Origin: Bacteroidota bacterium | GTDB lineage: Bacteria; Bacteroidota; Bacteroidia; Cytophagales; Cytophagaceae | Assembly: GCA_023391415.1 (NCBI GenBank) | Contig: JAEWAY010000010.1 | Span: 1 to 64,000, forward strand | Direction: 5' to 3' | Length of the DNA stretch: 64,000 bases | In this document: positions 62,732-64,000 of the stretch, one piece after another | Layout of the letters: each line of letters starts with the position of its first letter | How positions within the stretch are numbered: the first letter of the stretch is position 1 | Notes under the pieces: generated by a model | Told to the model about the DNA's origin: nothing | The model's input: only the letters and a program-made list of their open reading frames with translations | Database searches by the model: none | Translations under genes and position numbers: made by a program

Positions 62732-64000
62732 TTATAAAGCTTTAAACTTTACACCCATAGAAGGAGAAATTTTTAATAAAGCTGGTGTAGGACCTGAGGT
62801 TATGACCTTAACAGGAGTCTGGTCTTCATAATACTCCTGATGGAAATTGCCCAATACTTCCAGCGTTTCTCCGCTAACTCCAAAATAAACTTTCGCGTTC
62901 TCACCTTCCGTCCAGTCTTTTGTCTTTAAAATCGGAAAATACTGCCCATCTCCGAGTTTGCCCGTCTTGTCAAGACTCATCGCAAAGAAATATTGCCATT
63001 TTTTTTGGCCTTTGGTATCACAGGCGCAAAATCTAAAATCCCTTGTAGCTACCAGATAGTAGCCATCCCGATTTTGATTAGGAAGGATATCGAGCCACCC
63101 CTGTCCAAAAATATCCTCGAAACAAAGTGTATTTTTTCTTCCGGCATCCTCAAACGAATTGACATCTACCTCCCATGACTGCACAGATTCTATTTTACCT
63201 TCTTTGAATTCGAGTAAGTGAAATGAATTCGAGTTGGGATTTTTGACGCCCAGTGTTTGATTATTAATCATGGCGATACAATACCTGTTCTCCTGTCCTG
63301 GCAAAAATTTGAGGTATTTCACCTTTAATCTGTTCGTTGAAAAAAATCTATTGTCCAAAGCGGAAGTTGACAGTCCGGTGTTCGTGTTAATGTTCAACCA
63401 CATAAATTCATTTTCAATAGCCGCGCTACCTCTTGAGCAATCTATGCAGTTATTGATCATCAGGGAAACTGTCTGCCCAGAGAATGCAAGAGCACGCACA
63501 GTCGTCTTTTTATATTTTTTGTAATCCTTCAAGTCAAAAGTCTTTATCAAATTAAACGATTTGTCATAAAGCATTACTTTCTGTTCACCGGTAGCATAGG
63601 TCAACGCGTCCAAAAAAAGCTCCTGTGACTGAAACACTATATAGCTGCTATTGTCCTCGTTAGATAGTATCCGCGTGGTATACTTTTTCCCGGGAATTGA
63701 TGAATCCATAAGAGACTTAGGAGCACCTACGGGCTTAAACGACTTATCCAGCTTCTGACACACCAGAAAAGAATGCTTGGCCATATCCCCTGTCCTGTTT
63801 ACAAGTGTATAGGAAAACGATGTTTGTCCGCTCGCTGCTCTATTTCCCGACGCTTCGGATATAAACTCAGCGCTTCCTATATCATAGACCACGTAAAAAG
63901 ATCCGTCCGCGCTCAAAAAAAGTTCTCCCCGGTTTACAGCCTGGATTGATTTCAATTTTACGCCCTCCGGCATAAGGATGTCAATCGGATATTCCTTAAT
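62732..64000 (-). CDS. Large protein, N-terminal part beyond window (partial)
   Basis: A gene cut by the right edge: the frame stays open upstream of the ATG at 63973 to the end of the window, so the visible 413+ residues are the C-terminal part. The sequence is beta-rich with repeated strand patterns (LMINNCIDCSRGSAAIENEFMWLNINTNTG, KWQYFFAMSLDKTG) and no catalytic motif or sorting domain. I do not recognise the family; a beta-propeller-like secreted protein is possible. It may share an operon with the metalloprotease, 105 nt downstream. Confidence 0.6.
   Translation of the reverse strand: MKEYPIDILMPEGVKLKSIQAVNRGELFLSADGSFYVVYDIGSAEFISEASGNRAASGQTSFSYTLVNRTGDMAKHSFLVCQKLDKSFKPVGAPKSLMDSSIPGKKYTTRILSNEDNSSYIVFQSQELFLDALTYATGEQKVMLYDKSFNLIKTFDLKDYKKYKKTTVRALAFSGQTVSLMINNCIDCSRGSAAIENEFMWLNINTNTGLSTSALDNRFFSTNRLKVKYLKFLPGQENRYCIAMINNQTLGVKNPNSNSFHLLEFKEGKIESVQSWEVDVNSFEDAGRKNTLCFEDIFGQGWLDILPNQNRDGYYLVATRDFRFCACDTKGQKKWQYFFAMSLDKTGKLGDGQYFPILKTKDWTEGENAKVYFGVSGETLEVLGNFHQEYYEDQTPVKVITSGPTPALLKISPSMGVKFKAL

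Overview
This 64-kb window is a bacterial chromosome segment from the Bacteroidota, probably a marine or free-living Cytophagales-type genus (inferred). Three things point there: promoters of the TTG-N17..20-TAnnTTTG type (seen at 214-241, 4898-4928, 11432-11462, 48917-48945 and 52319-52348), family markers such as DUF2480, DUF4403, DUF4834 and DUF5723-like proteins, and a type IX secretion C-terminal sorting domain on a 1,218-residue protease. Most of the window is ordinary core genome with short operons.

Layout. 1-477: non-coding, with a promoter firing leftward out of the window. 478-4928: leftward operon rpmH-rnpA-S41 protease-TauE-tsaB-DUF2480. 5050-11555: M61 peptidase, DUF4403 lipoprotein, PfkB kinase, acetyltransferase-like protein, small lipoprotein, DedA-type protein, tRNA-Val. 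11683-18365: porin, exported rubrerythrin-like protein, acidic lipoprotein, an Lnt-like pseudoenzyme coupled to an inositol-phosphatase gene, a tiny Cys-rich membrane protein, a radical SAM/SPASM protein and a transposase-derived (RAYT-like) protein lacking its HUH motif. 18366-32300: outer-membrane and lipoprotein pair, htpG, maltose-type acetyltransferase, MFS, NAD-binding protein, gamma carbonic anhydrase, polA. 32477-33361: glycosyltransferase.

33443-47097 is the accessory region, a complete type II-C CRISPR-Cas locus with unusual architecture. Array 1 (48 repeats, 47 spacers) is followed by cas2, cas1 and a 1,541-residue cas9, all leftward. Next come a leftward tracrRNA with its own promoter and terminator, a 105-residue protein of unknown function, and array 2. 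Array 2 repeats keep both ends of the array 1 repeat but have a different 10-nt core, and one repeat is split by a complete yefM-yoeB toxin-antitoxin operon. A nucleotidyltransferase gene with an overlapping 57-codon partner follows, and then an orphan repeat fragment. No cas4 or csn2 is visible. The tracrRNA lies in a degenerate inverted copy of the CRISPR repeat, and its promoter is built into that copy. A second repeat fragment lies in the cas9 upstream region. Together these suggest that repeat-derived sequence has been reused for regulation (inference).

47311-64000 returns to core genes: YihY/BrkB membrane protein, carB, DUF4834, a class I aldolase, accD, a class II aldolase, an orphan HepT-like protein with a degraded active site, OsmC, 1-Cys peroxiredoxin, two small proteins, a secreted metalloprotease and an incomplete gene at the right edge.
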